Source of the DNA: Voacanga thouarsii
Taxonomy: Eukaryota; Streptophyta; Magnoliopsida; Gentianales; Apocynaceae
Assembly (NCBI GenBank): GCA_026120185.1
Contig: JANUWF010002121.1
Span: forward strand, 1 to 64,000
Length of the DNA stretch: 64,000 nucleotides
Direction of reading: 5' to 3'
The notes below the pieces were generated by a model that worked only from the letters and a program-made list of their open reading frames with translations, was not told the origin of the DNA and did no database searches. Below are positions 62,804-64,000 of this stretch, piece after piece. A program made the translations under genes and the position numbers. Numbering within the stretch: the first letter of the stretch is position 1; the number at the start of each line of letters is the position of its first letter.

Positions 62804-64000
62804 TGTTAGGATTCGTGGACTCCTAAACGTGAAAAACATTCATGAATCCCTTCTGAGGATCCAAGTAAACGATTAAGAAGACCTTAGGTTTACAGAATTA
62901 CCTCTCTTCGGCGTAATCGAGATCCTTCGATTCTGATAGTGCTGTTGTAAGTACAACCTGAACGATCACCAGACGCTGCAGTGTGAGAACATCCTCTATA
63001 GGTACACATGGCGAACTGACTCGTTGCCTCGAGAGTGCTAGCGCCTAGGGTTTGAGAGGGGTTTTCTGGTGAATAGAGGCACGAAATTTTTAATAGAACC
63101 GAACTGTTGAGAAGATATCTAGGGTTTTCTTAAAACCTTCTGAATCCCCTAGAGTCCAAATCTGATAATATCTTATCATATTTTAATTTAAATTAAAATT
63201 ACATTAAAAACTAATATGATAAGATTCTACCATTATCTCGGTAATTTAACTAATTAATTTATCGAGTCAGATTCTTATAATCTGGACATCATCCAGATAC
63301 ATCTAATGTGGACATATTTCCATATTCATTGTATCTGATAAATTTTCTAGGTTCAATTAACTTAGACAAATTTCCAGATTTATCGAATCTGGCTACAAAA
63401 AAATAACCTAACAAGTTCTCTTATTGTGTGACCCTATAGGATCATTTAACATTGCCGGTGTGCCTAAATCATATTTAAATAGCCCACAAGTTATAAGTGG
63501 TTTCTAGCAAAACATTGTAACTATCCAGGTTAAATGAAAATCAGTGATCTCTTTGAACCAAACAACAATTTTATATTTAGTCCTTTTGTCACACGATATC
63601 CAGATTAAGCATAAGGCATGGAACATGTCATCTTTATTAAGCTTAATCAATTATTTCTTGATATCATAGTAGACTATTTAAATAAATGATATCAATATCT
63701 TAGATTGATATATTTGAGTACGGCCATGCATTTTAACGGTCTAACTTGTCAAGGGGCCCCTAGATATCTCTCCCATAATTGAGAGGGACAAATTCCCTCA
63801 CTATCAATCATATTCCTCTCCTTGATTTATTCTATATCCAATAATAGTCTAATTTATTATCTGGTTAAAGACAACTTTAGACAACGTCAAAATATAGAAT
63901 TTATCAAGTAGGAAACTTATGATGAATTTAGGTCGAAGGGCATTTAATATCATTACGGCTAGAAAGTACTTATGACATGTTCCATCATGTACTCTCACAA
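62804..64000 (-). repeat. Copia C 5' LTR, partial
   Basis: It starts (plus strand) TGTTAGGATTCGTGGACTCC and is collinear with 55920-57117. About 320 bp are missing beyond the window. Confidence 0.92.

Larger units (their letters stand above)
55920..64000 (-). mobile_element. Ty1/copia element C, 5' LTR cut by window edge
   Basis: Minus-strand order: 5' LTR (62804 onward), primer site, leader, gag, knuckle, protease, integrase, RT, RNase H, polypurine tract, 3' LTR (55920-57433). It has the same domain order as copia A but a different LTR sequence, so it is a related but distinct family. Inserted in repeat R copy 3; the five bases at left are AGCCT. Confidence 0.92.

Overview
This 64 kb window is plant nuclear DNA made almost entirely of LTR retrotransposons and tandem repeats. 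I found no host protein gene, rRNA gene or intact tRNA gene. A flowering plant is indicated by the mix of Ty3/gypsy chromoviruses of the Tekay/Del type (chromodomain-like integrase tail, LTRs above 3 kb, initiator-Met-tRNA primer site) and Ty1/copia elements with plant-style gag, protease, integrase and RT-RNase H. The AT-rich sequence, long microsatellites and decayed reading frames suggest heterochromatin. I cannot name the species.

Region 1 (1-21361, + strand): a head-to-tail array of one Tekay-like family in which neighbours share LTRs. The order is partial integrase, LTR1 (1553-4765), gag-pol unit 1 (5349-9684), LTR2 (9719-12899), gag-pol unit 2 (13486-18054), LTR3 (18089-21361). Each LTR has a polypurine tract on its left and a primer binding site on its right, with no flanking host DNA. 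All units are broken, and some stop codons are shared between copies.

Region 2 (21362-36105, - strand): copia A (about 21362-30366) next to or nested in an older, more decayed copia B (30367-36105). The gypsy array appears to have landed inside copia A's 3' LTR. The junction carries a small inverted and direct duplication that looks like a template-switch scar.

Region 3 (36106-46083): relics of another Ty3/gypsy family (an LTR-like block, a zinc-knuckle trace, a protease fragment, a second LTR-like block), then two head-to-tail LTR-like blocks of about 2.1-2.4 kb with an internal 25-bp minisatellite, then a copia LTR scrap.

Region 4 (46089-55919): three tandem copies of a 1.75-1.88 kb non-coding repeat. 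The middle copy is split by a 4476-bp solo LTR with a perfect 5-bp target duplication (TAACG). Copies 1 and 3 carry large trinucleotide expansions at one site. Region 5 (55920-64000, - strand): copia C, inserted in the third repeat copy; its 5' LTR runs off the window.

No new multi-gene system is visible. The most unusual signal is a tRNA-like module with Pol III A-box and B-box motifs. It sits about 250 bp inside the LTRs of two related gypsy families, and a second version lies in the leader behind the primer site.
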